A stretch of 64,000 nucleotides of DNA, from positions 27,639 to 91,638 of the forward strand of contig CAUJHJ010000050.1 in assembly GCA_963204835.1 (NCBI GenBank). Reading direction: 5' to 3'. Origin of the DNA: Pseudomonadota bacterium. GTDB taxonomy: Bacteria > Pseudomonadota > Gammaproteobacteria > Steroidobacterales > Steroidobacteraceae. The notes beneath the pieces were generated by a model, which was not told the DNA's origin, made no database searches, and was given only the letters and a program-made list of their open reading frames with translations. Positions within the stretch are counted from its first letter, which is position 1. Each line of letters begins with the position of its first letter. Shown here piece by piece: positions 55,791-63,372 of this stretch. The translations under genes and the position numbers were made by a program.

Positions 55791-56138
55791 CTACTGCGGC
55801 TCAGCCTGCAAAACGCTCTTCACCGTCCCATCGACAATCGTCACCACCATCGGCGCCGCCTGCATACCGCGCCGATAAGTCCATCGCTCAATCGTCGAAG
55901 TTCCGAGCTTGATGACATTCCCCGGTCTCGCGTCAGGTCCACGAACCTCCACAGTCTCCGTCGTCTTCGAGTCCGGCTCCCCGCACTTCTCCCTGATCTC
56001 CGCCGGCGACAAATCCTCCGACACCACCCGGCGCCCTCCCCTGGACGAGTCCGCATTGACGGAAGCGACAGAGAGCATAAACAGAACCATGAAAGCAGCG
56101 CTACGGCGCACAGCGGCACGCCAGATCACAACAGCCAC
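55791..56138 (-). CDS. DUF2845-family secreted protein
   Basis: A 115-residue protein with an N-terminal signal or anchor ('AAFMVLFMLSVASVNADS', cleavage near residue 30). The mature part, 'RRVVSEDLSPAEIREKCGEPDSKTT' and 'IERWTYRRGMQAAPMVVTIVDGTVKSVL', fits DUF2845, small periplasmic beta proteins of unknown function. It lies 9 bp after the endonuclease-like gene and 34 bp before the GFA fusion. Confidence 0.75.
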   Translation of the reverse strand: MAVVIWRAAVRRSAAFMVLFMLSVASVNADSSRGGRRVVSEDLSPAEIREKCGEPDSKTTETVEVRGPDARPGNVIKLGTSTIERWTYRRGMQAAPMVVTIVDGTVKSVLQAEPQ

Positions 56139-56147
56139 GCCTTCCTT

Positions 56148-57074
56148 TCACGACCGCTTGTCGATGAGCCACTGCATCAGCCCTGCCAATACGACGCGCT
56201 CGGCGAGCTCATTGGGACCCATCAGATAGAGGCCCCGCGCGTTGTCTTGCAGGTCGTCGAAATTCTCTGACGTGGTGTGATAGACCATGTAGAATTCTTC
56301 GTGATCATGCGACTGCCAGCGGCTAATGTAGTCGCGGACTTCCGCGCGATCGGTTGAGGATTTCACCTGAACGAAAGCACGACGACCGCTTAATGGGGCG
56401 ACCAGGTCAAGGTCCGTGTCCTTCTCAGTGGCGCCCACCACTGAAAATCGTTGCCACCCCGCACGCGAAAAGACGAGCTCGACCAAGAGCTCGAAGTCTT
56501 TCCAACCAAGGCCCTGAATAAGCACAGCGGCATGATTCCTGAGGTCCTTTAGCGCGCCGTCGGCCGCCGCCACGTCGGTTTGAACGTCGCCGTTGATCTT
56601 GCGTACCACATACTCCGGAAGCTCGACCGCGCAAATGGTTCCCTGGTATCCACGCACCTTGCTCACGCGCCCGTCCAACCGATCGATGCGCAGCTCATTA
56701 CCTTTCACATCTGTGTTCTGCCAACCGCCAATGGCAAGCCGACTCCGGCTGCCGTCCGCAAGCTCACGAACCGCGCCGTCAGCACGACACCAATAAAGAT
56801 ACTTGTTGTGGAACGTGATCCAGACGTCGTCAGCGCCAAGTTCGTAGAAATCGCGAATCTGGTTCACATCCCTCGTCGCGGCGCCTTTGTTGCCATTTCG
56901 CACGTCCAACCAGAACTCACGTACGACGTCCCAATCACCGCGCAAGGAGGCCGCATGGTGTGGACTCTGATACCCGAGACGTACTGTGCCGTCGCCGATG
57001 CAGCTGGTCTCCCATTTCCCGCCCTCGCCAAGCTTTATGAACCGAATCTTCTTTGGGTTGACGGGAGCGACCAT
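56148..57074 (-). CDS. Restriction endonuclease-like protein (Mrr-type PD-(D/E)XK)
   Basis: A 308-residue protein; ATG 57074 follows AGGAGT at 8 nt, so the upstream start at 57125 is dropped. The C-terminal third is an Mrr_cat-like nuclease: 'GLGWKDFELLVELVFSRAGWQRFSVVGATEKDTDLDLV' with E195 and D223, then 'AFVQVKSS' with Q236-K238 as the QxK form of the catalytic motif. Residues 1-165 form a separate domain ('IRFIKLGEGGKWETSCIGDG', 'DFYELGADDVWITFHNKYLYWCRA') that could recognise modified DNA, possibly PUA/EVE-like; this is inference. It would act as a type IV-like restriction factor. No methyltransferase lies nearby, which supports that reading. Confidence 0.78.
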   Translation of the reverse strand: MVAPVNPKKIRFIKLGEGGKWETSCIGDGTVRLGYQSPHHAASLRGDWDVVREFWLDVRNGNKGAATRDVNQIRDFYELGADDVWITFHNKYLYWCRADGAVRELADGSRSRLAIGGWQNTDVKGNELRIDRLDGRVSKVRGYQGTICAVELPEYVVRKINGDVQTDVAAADGALKDLRNHAAVLIQGLGWKDFELLVELVFSRAGWQRFSVVGATEKDTDLDLVAPLSGRRAFVQVKSSTDRAEVRDYISRWQSHDHEEFYMVYHTTSENFDDLQDNARGLYLMGPNELAERVVLAGLMQWLIDKRS

Positions 57075-57255
57075 CGGAATGACTCCTATTTCCTGCGACT
57101 TGACGCCTTCGTTGCACGATACCAATAGCTACTTGGCGAACCGTGACCGGGCCGCCTGTCTGCGGTTCTGTTATTCCTTATGCCGATCCAGCGGAAGGCG
57201 CGGCTTGTACGCTGCCTCATCCCGTCCCTTCCGCAAATCCCACGTTCCTCGCAGT

Positions 57256-57867
57256 CTACGGCGCGACTCGCAGCGGGCTCTTAAACTCCTGCCGCATAGC
57301 TTCCGTCGCCCACGCAACGTTCTTGTGCCAAATGTCGACCTGACGAGGCGCGGGAGCTGTCATCGTACCGCCCGTCGTGCCCCGTGGCTGCAAGTCCCAC
57401 AGGAGTTGCCGTTCAACCGCTTTCACGTGCAATCTTTCCACATCGGCAACATGTACGGTAATCGCATCGACAAACCGGAATCCGCACCGCGCCAGCTCGA
57501 CGACGCGCTCCTCGTCCGCTAAGGCGTTCACGCAGACCGCACTGCTCCAATCGACCTCCCACCTCTTCCGTGCAGAGTTCACGACATACTCTTGCGGAAC
57601 GAACGGGAGCGGAATCGAATAGCCGACACCGATGTAAAGCAGGTAATGCGTTCTCATGCGGGCGAGAATCGTTGGACTCCCGGTCGCCTTTCCGACGTAG
57701 CTCAAATACGAATCGTCTTCAGGTGTGCTGACAACCCAGATATAAACTCCCGCGCGATTGAACCGCTTCGCATGACCTTCCGACGTATCCAGCGCGAAAT
57801 CCCGCAGCCTCCGTCCCTCGCTCCATTCGAGCGTGATTCGCTCCGGCGCATCGTTCGACTCAGCCAC
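57256..57867 (-). CDS. GIY-YIG nuclease-like protein
   Basis: A 203-residue protein. The motif pair is visible as GVY (40-42) and YVG (57-59) in 'AGVYIWVVSTPEDDSYLSYVGKATG', followed by the conserved arginines R70 and R72 in 'TILARMRTHYLLYIG' and a candidate metal-binding glutamate in 'VERQLLWDLQP'. The family includes nucleases and DNA-repair enzymes; the C-terminal 60 residues are unrecognised. It overlaps the WYL regulator by 8 bp, which ties the two genes translationally. It is 181 bp upstream of the endonuclease-like gene on the same strand. Confidence 0.72.
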   Translation of the reverse strand: MAESNDAPERITLEWSEGRRLRDFALDTSEGHAKRFNRAGVYIWVVSTPEDDSYLSYVGKATGSPTILARMRTHYLLYIGVGYSIPLPFVPQEYVVNSARKRWEVDWSSAVCVNALADEERVVELARCGFRFVDAITVHVADVERLHVKAVERQLLWDLQPRGTTGGTMTAPAPRQVDIWHKNVAWATEAMRQEFKSPLRVAP

Positions 57868-58876
57868 GCTCGCCCTCCCTTTCGTACCCCTCCAACGCAG
57901 CCCTGAGACTTCGCGTCAGCCGCTCGCGCAACGATTTCGGCCCGATCACTCGCACGTCCTCACCCATGCTCGAGAGCCACCACAGCAACTGCTGCGAATC
58001 GAGGACGGTCGCTCGCACCCGCTTTTCACCTCCGGATCGTTCCTCGATGTTTTGGTCCGCACTCAGCGGAGTCTCGCCAAGGTGCGTCGCCACCCAGCCC
58101 GACACGGCCAACTCCAGCCGTATCAAGCCACCCACCGGGTACTGGAACTCCCCTTCCCGGATATAGCGATCGAGATCGAAGTCCTTCGGTCGCTTCACCG
58201 GCAGGTCGGTGATTGTCGCGGCACGCACGCGATGCAGCGCGAACTGCCGCACGTCCTTGTACGGCGCCACCGTGCCGACGACATACATCACCGGCCCTCG
58301 CGCCACGAGCCCCAGCGGACTGACCGTATAGTTGCCTTCGCGCGTCGCCCCATCGGTGCGCCGTGCGTAACGCATGGACACGCGCCGCCCTTCGAGCAGC
58401 GCTTGGTACACGATGCGTACCGCCGCAACGTTGACGATCGGCGGCAACAACGGCAACTCGCGCGGCACTACGCGCACAGCCTCGGCCCAGTTGCGCAGCC
58501 CTCGCCTTCGATGCCGCTTCAGTACCTCATCGGCACGCTCAAACTGCGGTCGCAGCGTGTCCTCAACGACCGGAGGCAGCAGCCCGGCACCGACCTGCCG
58601 CAGGATCACGAGCGCCAACGCCATCGCGCCATCCATCGGTGGCAGATCGAAGGCCGGTGCATGCGCACCCCAACTCCAGTCGATGCGCACACCGACCTGT
58701 TCAGAACGCAGCGGGAAGAGCCCTGCCAGCAGCTCCAGGTCCCGCTGCACAGTTCGACGGGTCATCTCATGACCCGCGTCCCGCAGCTGCGACTCGATTG
58801 CACTCACGTCGATCCGGGCGGGCGCCCTCGGAATCAATTGCAGTAGTCGCCACTGTCTGAGAAATGCGTCGGACAT
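57860..58876 (-). CDS. WYL-domain transcriptional regulator
   Basis: A 338-residue protein. An N-terminal winged helix (about 1-75, 'MTRRTVQRDLELLAGLFPLRSEQ') is followed by a WYL domain (about 145-225, 'VSMRYARRTDGATREGNYTVSPLGLVARGPVMYVVGTVAPYKDVRQFALHRV') in which the name-giving W-Y-L reads M-Y-V, and a C-terminal WCX-like part ('VLDSQQLLWWLSSMGEDVRVIGPKSLRERL'). Many such proteins (BrxR, CapW type) repress phage-defence operons and respond to nucleic acid or nucleotide ligands. A large palindrome lies 32 bp upstream of its start, between it and the divergent AAA+ gene, consistent with autoregulation. Confidence 0.88.
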   Translation of the reverse strand: MSDAFLRQWRLLQLIPRAPARIDVSAIESQLRDAGHEMTRRTVQRDLELLAGLFPLRSEQVGVRIDWSWGAHAPAFDLPPMDGAMALALVILRQVGAGLLPPVVEDTLRPQFERADEVLKRHRRRGLRNWAEAVRVVPRELPLLPPIVNVAAVRIVYQALLEGRRVSMRYARRTDGATREGNYTVSPLGLVARGPVMYVVGTVAPYKDVRQFALHRVRAATITDLPVKRPKDFDLDRYIREGEFQYPVGGLIRLELAVSGWVATHLGETPLSADQNIEERSGGEKRVRATVLDSQQLLWWLSSMGEDVRVIGPKSLRERLTRSLRAALEGYEREGERG

Positions 58877-58908
58877 ATCCCCTCGTGCCTCAGTCGCAGC
58901 TTACTCCT

Positions 58909-58933
58909 CATCGCGACATGACATGTCGCGATG
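58909..58933. promoter_or_regulatory. Palindromic operator between the WYL and AAA+ genes
   Basis: Perfect 11-bp arms CATCGCGACAT (58909-58919) and ATGTCGCGATG (58923-58933) with a GAC spacer, in the 99-bp gap between the two divergent starts. The size and symmetry fit a dimeric repressor; the WYL protein is the obvious candidate. Confidence 0.75.
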
Positions 58934-58975
58934 GTCACCTATTCTCGCACCCCCCATAACCGGAAAGGTGAGGCC

Positions 58976-60067
58976 ATGAATGAATCCGAAATTGCTGCTC
59001 CAGCTGCCCCGTGGCAGGGCGGCATTCGACTACACACTTCTGATGTTGCCGAAGGTGCGCTGAGCCTGCGACTGGGACACGCCATTCACCACCGCCAGGC
59101 CCTGTACCCGATGCGTCGCCGGCTTCGGATCGCCGCCCGCGATCCGCTCGAATCTCTCTTTGACCGACTCATCAAGGACCCCGGCTGGCGTGGCTATCGA
59201 CCGGAGCCGAACCGCGTCCTGCTCGACGCGAACGGCCTCTTTGTCGAAGGAAGCGGCACCACCCGCTCGCCGCATTGCTCCTGCGTATTCCACATCCTCG
59301 CCGCCGACGAATCGACGGCGGCTGCAGCGTGCGCGCGCATCATGGAGCTCTTGAGTCCGGTACTGATCACCGAGCCGGCCTTCACGATTGAGTGGCACTT
59401 CGTCAGCAGTATGGGATCCCACCATCACGCGCTGATCCACGAACTCGCCAATGACGTGCTACACGACGGCGCCTATCCGACTCTTCGAGGCGGAGTGCAG
59501 GCCTTCATCGACGCCTATCTGACGGCCCCCGAGTCTATTCTGGTCCTGCAGGGTCCGCCCGGCACCGGGAAAACCCGCCTCATTCGCGCCATCCTGGGAG
59601 CAATGGCCCGACGGCAGCGCGATGAGGAGACCTCCGCGATGTTCACGGGCGATGAACGTGCGCTGACGAGCGACGAATTCTTTGTCCGCTTCATCACCGG
59701 CGACAGCGCCGCACTCGTTATCGAAGACGCGGATCACCTGCTGCGGCCCAGGAGCAGCGGCAACGAATCCCTGCACCGGTTCCTGACAATCGCCGACGGC
59801 GTCGTACGCGCGCAGGGCCGCAAAATCATATTCTCGACTAACCTGCCCAACATCGGCGACCTTGACGACGCCCTGTTACGCCCCGGCCGCTGCTTCGCGC
59901 ATCTGCAACTGCGCCAGCTGGAACCGCCCGAAGCCGAGCAACTCTTTGCACTGATTCGCGGAAACACGGGAATCGACGCCGGTCCACCCTTCACAGCCCT
60001 CTCGGCGAACGCTCGCAACTACCCCCTGGCCGAAATCTATCGGGCCGCACGAGTCTCGCACCCATGA
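58976..60067 (+). CDS. AAA+ ATPase with an unrecognised N-terminal domain
   Basis: A 363-residue protein. The C-terminal half is a classic AAA module: Walker A GPPGTGKT (193-200), Walker B ALVIED (246-251), sensor-1 asparagine in 'IIFSTN' (N289) and 'LLRPGR' (301-305, typical of FtsH/Vps4-like AAA proteins). Residues 1-165 match nothing I know; they include 'HCSCVFHILAADESTAAAACARIMELL'. The open frame starts at 58931 inside the operator; ATG 58976 after GAAAGGTGAGG is chosen. Divergent from the WYL regulator and sharing its operator, it is probably repressed by it. Confidence 0.85.
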   Translation: MNESEIAAPAAPWQGGIRLHTSDVAEGALSLRLGHAIHHRQALYPMRRRLRIAARDPLESLFDRLIKDPGWRGYRPEPNRVLLDANGLFVEGSGTTRSPHCSCVFHILAADESTAAAACARIMELLSPVLITEPAFTIEWHFVSSMGSHHHALIHELANDVLHDGAYPTLRGGVQAFIDAYLTAPESILVLQGPPGTGKTRLIRAILGAMARRQRDEETSAMFTGDERALTSDEFFVRFITGDSAALVIEDADHLLRPRSSGNESLHRFLTIADGVVRAQGRKIIFSTNLPNIGDLDDALLRPGRCFAHLQLRQLEPPEAEQLFALIRGNTGIDAGPPFTALSANARNYPLAEIYRAARVSHP

Positions 60068-60250
60068 CGTGCAGGCACGCGAGTCGCGCGCCCCGGCGCG
60101 CGGCCTTCTCGCTCTCCGCTCTACGCTCTCAGCTTCAGGAAGCACTTGCCAGCCCCAGCCACCCTGCTCATGGGCGCGCCAGCAACCGTGCCCCGGGGCG
60201 CTATTTCGGAAGGGGTGTAGACAGACCCAAACCCCAGCGCGAGTAAGTAT
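60068..60250. other. Intergenic flank outside the integrated element
   Basis: GC-rich sequence between the AAA+ gene and the attachment site. I see no gene, promoter or terminator with a T-run in it. Confidence 0.4.
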
Positions 60251-60298
60251 TGGTCGGAGCGCCGAGATTTGAACTCGGGACCCCTTGCACCCCATGCA
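60251..60298 (-). other. Attachment site: 3' part of tRNA-Pro(GGG), attL of the integrative element
   Basis: On the minus strand the segment gives the anticodon loop ATGGGGT (anticodon GGG), the 3' anticodon stem, variable loop, T arm (GTTCAAATC loop), acceptor strand and CCA. The match to a tRNA breaks at 60299, where TTTTTT replaces the 5' anticodon stem. So only about 48 nt of the tRNA are here. The integrase gene begins 299 bp to the right. The intact, reconstituted tRNA should lie at the far end of the element, beyond the window. Confidence 0.85.
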
Positions 60299-60443
60299 TT
60301 TTTTCTGTGCCTGAGAGTGCCGAACAATTCCTAACCTGCAATCGCATCATCGGGCCTATTTCTCGCGTTTTTGCCTGATTTCTCGGCATTTCCGCCTATG
60401 CGTTGCCCGGCATATTGCAGAAATGCTAAGAAGTGCCCAAACT

Positions 60444-60574
60444 GTACCCCGTGTTGTACCCCGAAGCAAGTGCACAGTTAGGCGTCCCGTCGGGGGTCGG
60501 AGCGGTAGCGACGACTTCCTCAATAGACATGGCCGCCCCACGAGGCACCAGTACCCCGCGAGTGCAAGGGGTAC
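60444..60574. repeat. Four GTACCCC boxes upstream of the integrase
   Basis: GTACCCC occurs at 60444-60450, 60456-60462 and 60551-60557, and inverted (GGGGTAC) at 60568-60574. The first two are 12 bp apart and the last two form a dyad just before the integrase start. They look like integrase arm sites or excisionase/repressor sites. Confidence 0.6.
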
Positions 60575-60596
60575 AGATGACCCTGGAGATGCAGCC

Positions 60597-61967
60597 ATGA
60601 CCGAAAGCAAGCGAGAAGACGTCGCGACCAAGGGAGCAATCACGACCCCCGCCGAAATCAAGGCGCTGAAGCCTGCCGAGCAGCGATACGACGTCGCGGT
60701 TGAATCACTGGACGACGACGACCGCGCCATGTCCGGGCTGCAAATTCGCGTTTTCCCCTCCGGCGCGCGGTCCTTTTGCTTTCGCTACACCTACGGCGGG
60801 GCTGTGCGGCGGATGACGCTCGGCGCATTCCCGGCCATGAGCCTCAAACTCGCCCGCGAGCACCACCTAGCTGCAGCGCGCCTGCTCGAGCGCGGCACGG
60901 ACCCCCAAGATGCCAAAGCCGAACGCCGCGAGGTACAGCGACGCGAGAAGGCAAAGCGCGAGGCCGAGATCACGGTCGAGGCGCTCGTCGACGAATTCAT
61001 TACCGACCACCTGCGCGAGCATCGCCGTGATCCCGACCAGGCCGAGCGCCTGCTGCGCCGCGAAGTGTTGCCGAAGTGGAAAGGAAAGAAGGCGAGCGAG
61101 CTGCGTCGCCGCGATGCCGTAATTCTCTGTCGCAACATCAAGCGCCGCGCGCCGGTGCTCGCCAACCGCGTCGCCGCGCTTGTCGTCCAGCTTTTCGGGT
61201 TTGCCGCCGATGCCGGGCACCTCGAGACCAACCCGATGGCCGGCCTGCGGCGACCGACGAAGGAGACGCCGCGCGAGCGCAAGCTCGACGTCGATGAGAT
61301 ACACACGCTGTGGCACGAGCTGGACGCGCGCAGCTCGGTACAACAGGGTGGACCGCTGAAGAAGGGCCGCGAGAACCGCCGCGGCACCGCCGAGGCGCCG
61401 CAGTTGACGCGCCCGCTGGCGCTCGGCATCAAGCTGCTGCTCGCCACAGCGCAGCGTCGCGGGGAATTGCTGAAAGCGCGATGGGCCGACGTCGACACCG
61501 ACGGCGCCCTCTGGACAATCCCGAAGGAGCATTCCAAGAACGGCCACCCCCACGCCGTGCCGCTCTCACCTCTCGCGCGCGAACTGCTGCGCGAACTGCG
61601 CACGCTCGCGGGCGGATCTGACTTCCTGTTTCCCGCTCGGCGCAGCGAGCAACGCGGCGACGCGCCAGTGACCGAGAAGGCGCTGTCTCGCGCAGCGGCG
61701 CGTAACCAGTGCGGGCTCGATCGATGGACGCCGCACGATCTTCGGCGCAGCGCGGCGACGCACATGAACCGATTGGGCACGGATGCGATCGTCGTCGAGA
61801 AAGTGCTGAACCATACGCTCCCGAAGATGATGGCGACGTATAACCGGCACGACTACTTGCCGGAAATGCGCGCGGCCCTGGACGCGTGGAGCGCCGAGTT
61901 GCGCCGGATCGTCGCCGGCACCTCGAACGTGGTGGCGCTGCCGAAGAAGTCGAGGGCGCGACGATGA
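60597..61967 (+). CDS. int: P4-type tyrosine integrase
   Basis: A 456-residue site-specific recombinase. It has an N-terminal DUF4102-like arm-binding domain ('YDVAVESLDDDDRAMSGLQIRVFPSGARSFCFRYTYGGAVRRMTLGAFPAMSLKLAREHHLAAARLL'), a SAM-like core-binding domain (about 135-225), and a catalytic domain with the first arginine in 'LLLATAQRRGELLKARWADVD', 'HDLRRSAATHMNRLG' (H-x-x-R) and 'LNHTLPKMMATYNRHDYLPEMR' (His and nucleophile Tyr). The open frame starts at 60423; ATG 60597 follows GGAG at 8-9 nt. Located next to attL in tRNA-Pro, it should integrate and, with a directionality factor, excise the element. Confidence 0.93.
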   Translation: MTESKREDVATKGAITTPAEIKALKPAEQRYDVAVESLDDDDRAMSGLQIRVFPSGARSFCFRYTYGGAVRRMTLGAFPAMSLKLAREHHLAAARLLERGTDPQDAKAERREVQRREKAKREAEITVEALVDEFITDHLREHRRDPDQAERLLRREVLPKWKGKKASELRRRDAVILCRNIKRRAPVLANRVAALVVQLFGFAADAGHLETNPMAGLRRPTKETPRERKLDVDEIHTLWHELDARSSVQQGGPLKKGRENRRGTAEAPQLTRPLALGIKLLLATAQRRGELLKARWADVDTDGALWTIPKEHSKNGHPHAVPLSPLARELLRELRTLAGGSDFLFPARRSEQRGDAPVTEKALSRAAARNQCGLDRWTPHDLRRSAATHMNRLGTDAIVVEKVLNHTLPKMMATYNRHDYLPEMRAALDAWSAELRRIVAGTSNVVALPKKSRARR

Positions 61968-62578
61968 AGGGGAAGAAGTCCACACCGCGCCGGGCCATCA
62001 GCCCCAATGAATTCTGGTGGCGGACTCTAGCCAGCGGCGACGTCTGCCAGAACTGCGCGCGAACCTGGCGCGCGTCGTCGACGCCGCCGGCCATCTCATA
62101 CTGCCCGCACAATTCGGTTGCCTTCGGCAAGAACGCATCCGGTCAATCTGTCGTCACCGAATGCAGCCAGTCCCAGTATCGGCGGTTCGGCGCCGCCGCG
62201 TCGCTACCGGAACGGGCCGATGCAGTGCTCAAGCCCGGACGGGTGGATGGCCGCCGCGAGTACCTGCTGCCCAACTTGACGGTGTACTTGGGCCCTGTGG
62301 TGAATTCGCTGTGGCGCTCGGCAATGCCCACCCCGAAGGGCCGCCCGCAAGGTTCCACCACGACTCGAGATCGGGATCGCCATATCGCGTATGAGGTGGT
62401 ACGCCTCACCAACAGAGGAATCCGACCGGGCTTGGTCGAAGCCGCAGTCGCGGATCGATACAAGATCTCGGCTCGGCAGGTTCGCGCCGCCGTCAAAGCG
62501 CATCGGGCGGAAGCAATGACGCGTGCCGATGGCTACCTCGCCGAGCTGAAACGCCTGGGGAAGATCACTGGCAGCTGA
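61964..62578 (+). CDS. Element-encoded hypothetical protein with C-terminal HTH-like region
   Basis: A 204-residue protein; its ATG overlaps the integrase stop (ATGA). The N-terminal part has a cysteine set ('DVCQNCARTW' and 'SYCPHNS'), which could bind zinc. The C-terminal part 'DRHIAYEVVRLTNRGIRPGLVEAAVADRYKISARQVRAAVKAHRAEAM' looks like a helix-turn-helix. It may be a regulator of the element. Not recognised as a known family. Confidence 0.65.
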   Translation: MKGKKSTPRRAISPNEFWWRTLASGDVCQNCARTWRASSTPPAISYCPHNSVAFGKNASGQSVVTECSQSQYRRFGAAASLPERADAVLKPGRVDGRREYLLPNLTVYLGPVVNSLWRSAMPTPKGRPQGSTTTRDRDRHIAYEVVRLTNRGIRPGLVEAAVADRYKISARQVRAAVKAHRAEAMTRADGYLAELKRLGKITGS

Positions 62579-62643
62579 ACGAGATCGTAGCTACCAATTA
62601 CCGAAAGCCGCCTAAGTATCCGCAGTACGCCCGTCTCATCCCT

Positions 62644-62665
62644 CTTACCGCCATCTGGCGGTAAG
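62644..62665. promoter_or_regulatory. Dyad before the 48-residue gene
   Basis: Perfect inverted repeat CTTACCGCCA-TC-TGGCGGTAAG. The 2-bp spacer is too tight for an RNA loop, so a DNA-binding protein site is more likely. It overlaps the region just upstream of the AGGGGG ribosome-binding site of the next gene. Confidence 0.5.
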
Positions 62666-62673
62666 GGGGCGCC

Positions 62674-62820
62674 ATGGCTACGCCCCATCTCGATCTGCCG
62701 CTTCCTCGCCCGCTCCCCTTCCACATCGGCCAGCGCCGCCTGATCGCCACCGAGACCGTCGAGGATCTCGTGCGCAACTCCGTCGCGACGCTCGAACCGA
62801 AGCCGCGCTCCGCGGCCTGA
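62674..62820 (+). CDS. Small element protein (48 residues)
   Basis: ATG 62674 to TGA 62820, preceded by AAGGGGGCGCC. The protein starts MATPHLDLPLPRPLPFHIGQ and continues with a helical part ('RRLIATETVEDLVRNSVATLEPKP'). Function unknown. A dyad lies in front of it and an intrinsic terminator behind it, which supports a real transcription unit. Confidence 0.5.
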   Translation: MATPHLDLPLPRPLPFHIGQRRLIATETVEDLVRNSVATLEPKPRSAA

Positions 62821-62832
62821 GGCGCAAATCTT

Positions 62833-62853
62833 GGCGGAAAAACTCCGCCTTTT
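62833..62853 (+). terminator. Rho-independent terminator
   Basis: Stem GGCGGA/TCCGCC with an AAAAC loop followed by TTTT, 12 bp after the stop of the 48-residue gene. Confidence 0.7.
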
Positions 62854-62942
62854 ACTCATCCAATCGAGCCGTAAAAACCTCGCCTTTAATGCGTGCACGT
62901 TGAGATGTCCGGCGATTTTCGGAAAGAGAGGAGTGATACACC

Positions 62943-63146
62943 ATGACTGAACTCGAGCCCCAGATCGGCACCCGCGAGCTCACTCGCGCGATCGACCGCG
63001 GACCGAGGCAGCTCTTCAACCTGATCAAATCGGGGCGCTTTCCGCCGCCCGACTTCCCAGGCGGATCCGGCGCGCCGAACCGCTGGCTGTTGTCGACGGC
63101 CCGCCGCGGCATCGAAATGCTGAATCAGAAAAATCAGGCCGCCTGA
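62943..63146 (+). CDS. AlpA/excisionase-like small DNA-binding protein
   Basis: A 67-residue protein. 'IGTRELTRAIDRGPRQLFNLIKSGRFPPPDFPGGSGAPNRWLLSTARRGIEML' has the helix-turn-helix and 'G.FP.P....G...RW' pattern of AlpA/MerR-like regulators carried by P4-type elements. Such proteins activate integrase expression or act as excisionase. ATG 62943 follows AGGAGTG at a good distance. Confidence 0.75.
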   Translation: MTELEPQIGTRELTRAIDRGPRQLFNLIKSGRFPPPDFPGGSGAPNRWLLSTARRGIEMLNQKNQAA

Positions 63147-63164
63147 CCGATGACCCCCACACGC

Positions 63165-63207
63165 GAAAACGCCCGCCCAGCTTTGCACGGCAGGGGCGAG
63201 CGTTTTC
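63165..63207. terminator. Long hairpin, probable bidirectional terminator
   Basis: Arms GAAAACGCCCGCCC (63165-63178) and GGGGCGAGCGTTTTC (63193-63207) pair with one mismatch; the 3' arm ends in a short T-run on either strand. It lies between the AlpA-like gene and the zinc-ribbon genes. Confidence 0.6.
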
Positions 63208-63219
63208 TGGAGCAGCAAC

Positions 63220-63372
63220 GTGAAAAGTATACCCCGGATCTGCCCGCGCTGCGGTAAGCCGCGCGCGAAGTCCTGCAATTCTTGCGCTGATCAACGCCGC
63301 CATCGTGACCGGCAACGGCTGGAGATTTACTGGCGCGCGCTCGTCGCCCCTGCAGTGCGGGGCCGGCCGTGA
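63220..63372 (+). CDS. Tiny zinc-ribbon-like protein
   Basis: GTG 63220 to TGA 63372 gives 50 residues, with GGAG 7 nt upstream. 'ICPRCGKPRAKSCNSCADQRR' contains two CxxC pairs that can bind one zinc; the rest is basic. It overlaps the next gene by 4 bp (GTGA). Typical of small phage or element proteins; function unknown. Confidence 0.5.
   Translation: MKSIPRICPRCGKPRAKSCNSCADQRRHRDRQRLEIYWRALVAPAVRGRP

Noticed and set aside
60251..60330. A complete tRNA gene
   Set aside because: Only the 3' part from the anticodon loop on is present; the sequence beyond 60298 cannot form the 5' half.
63150..63257. A 35-codon frame beginning MTPTRENARPA
   Set aside because: Most of it is a long hairpin that looks like a terminator, and it has no ribosome-binding site; coding is not supported.
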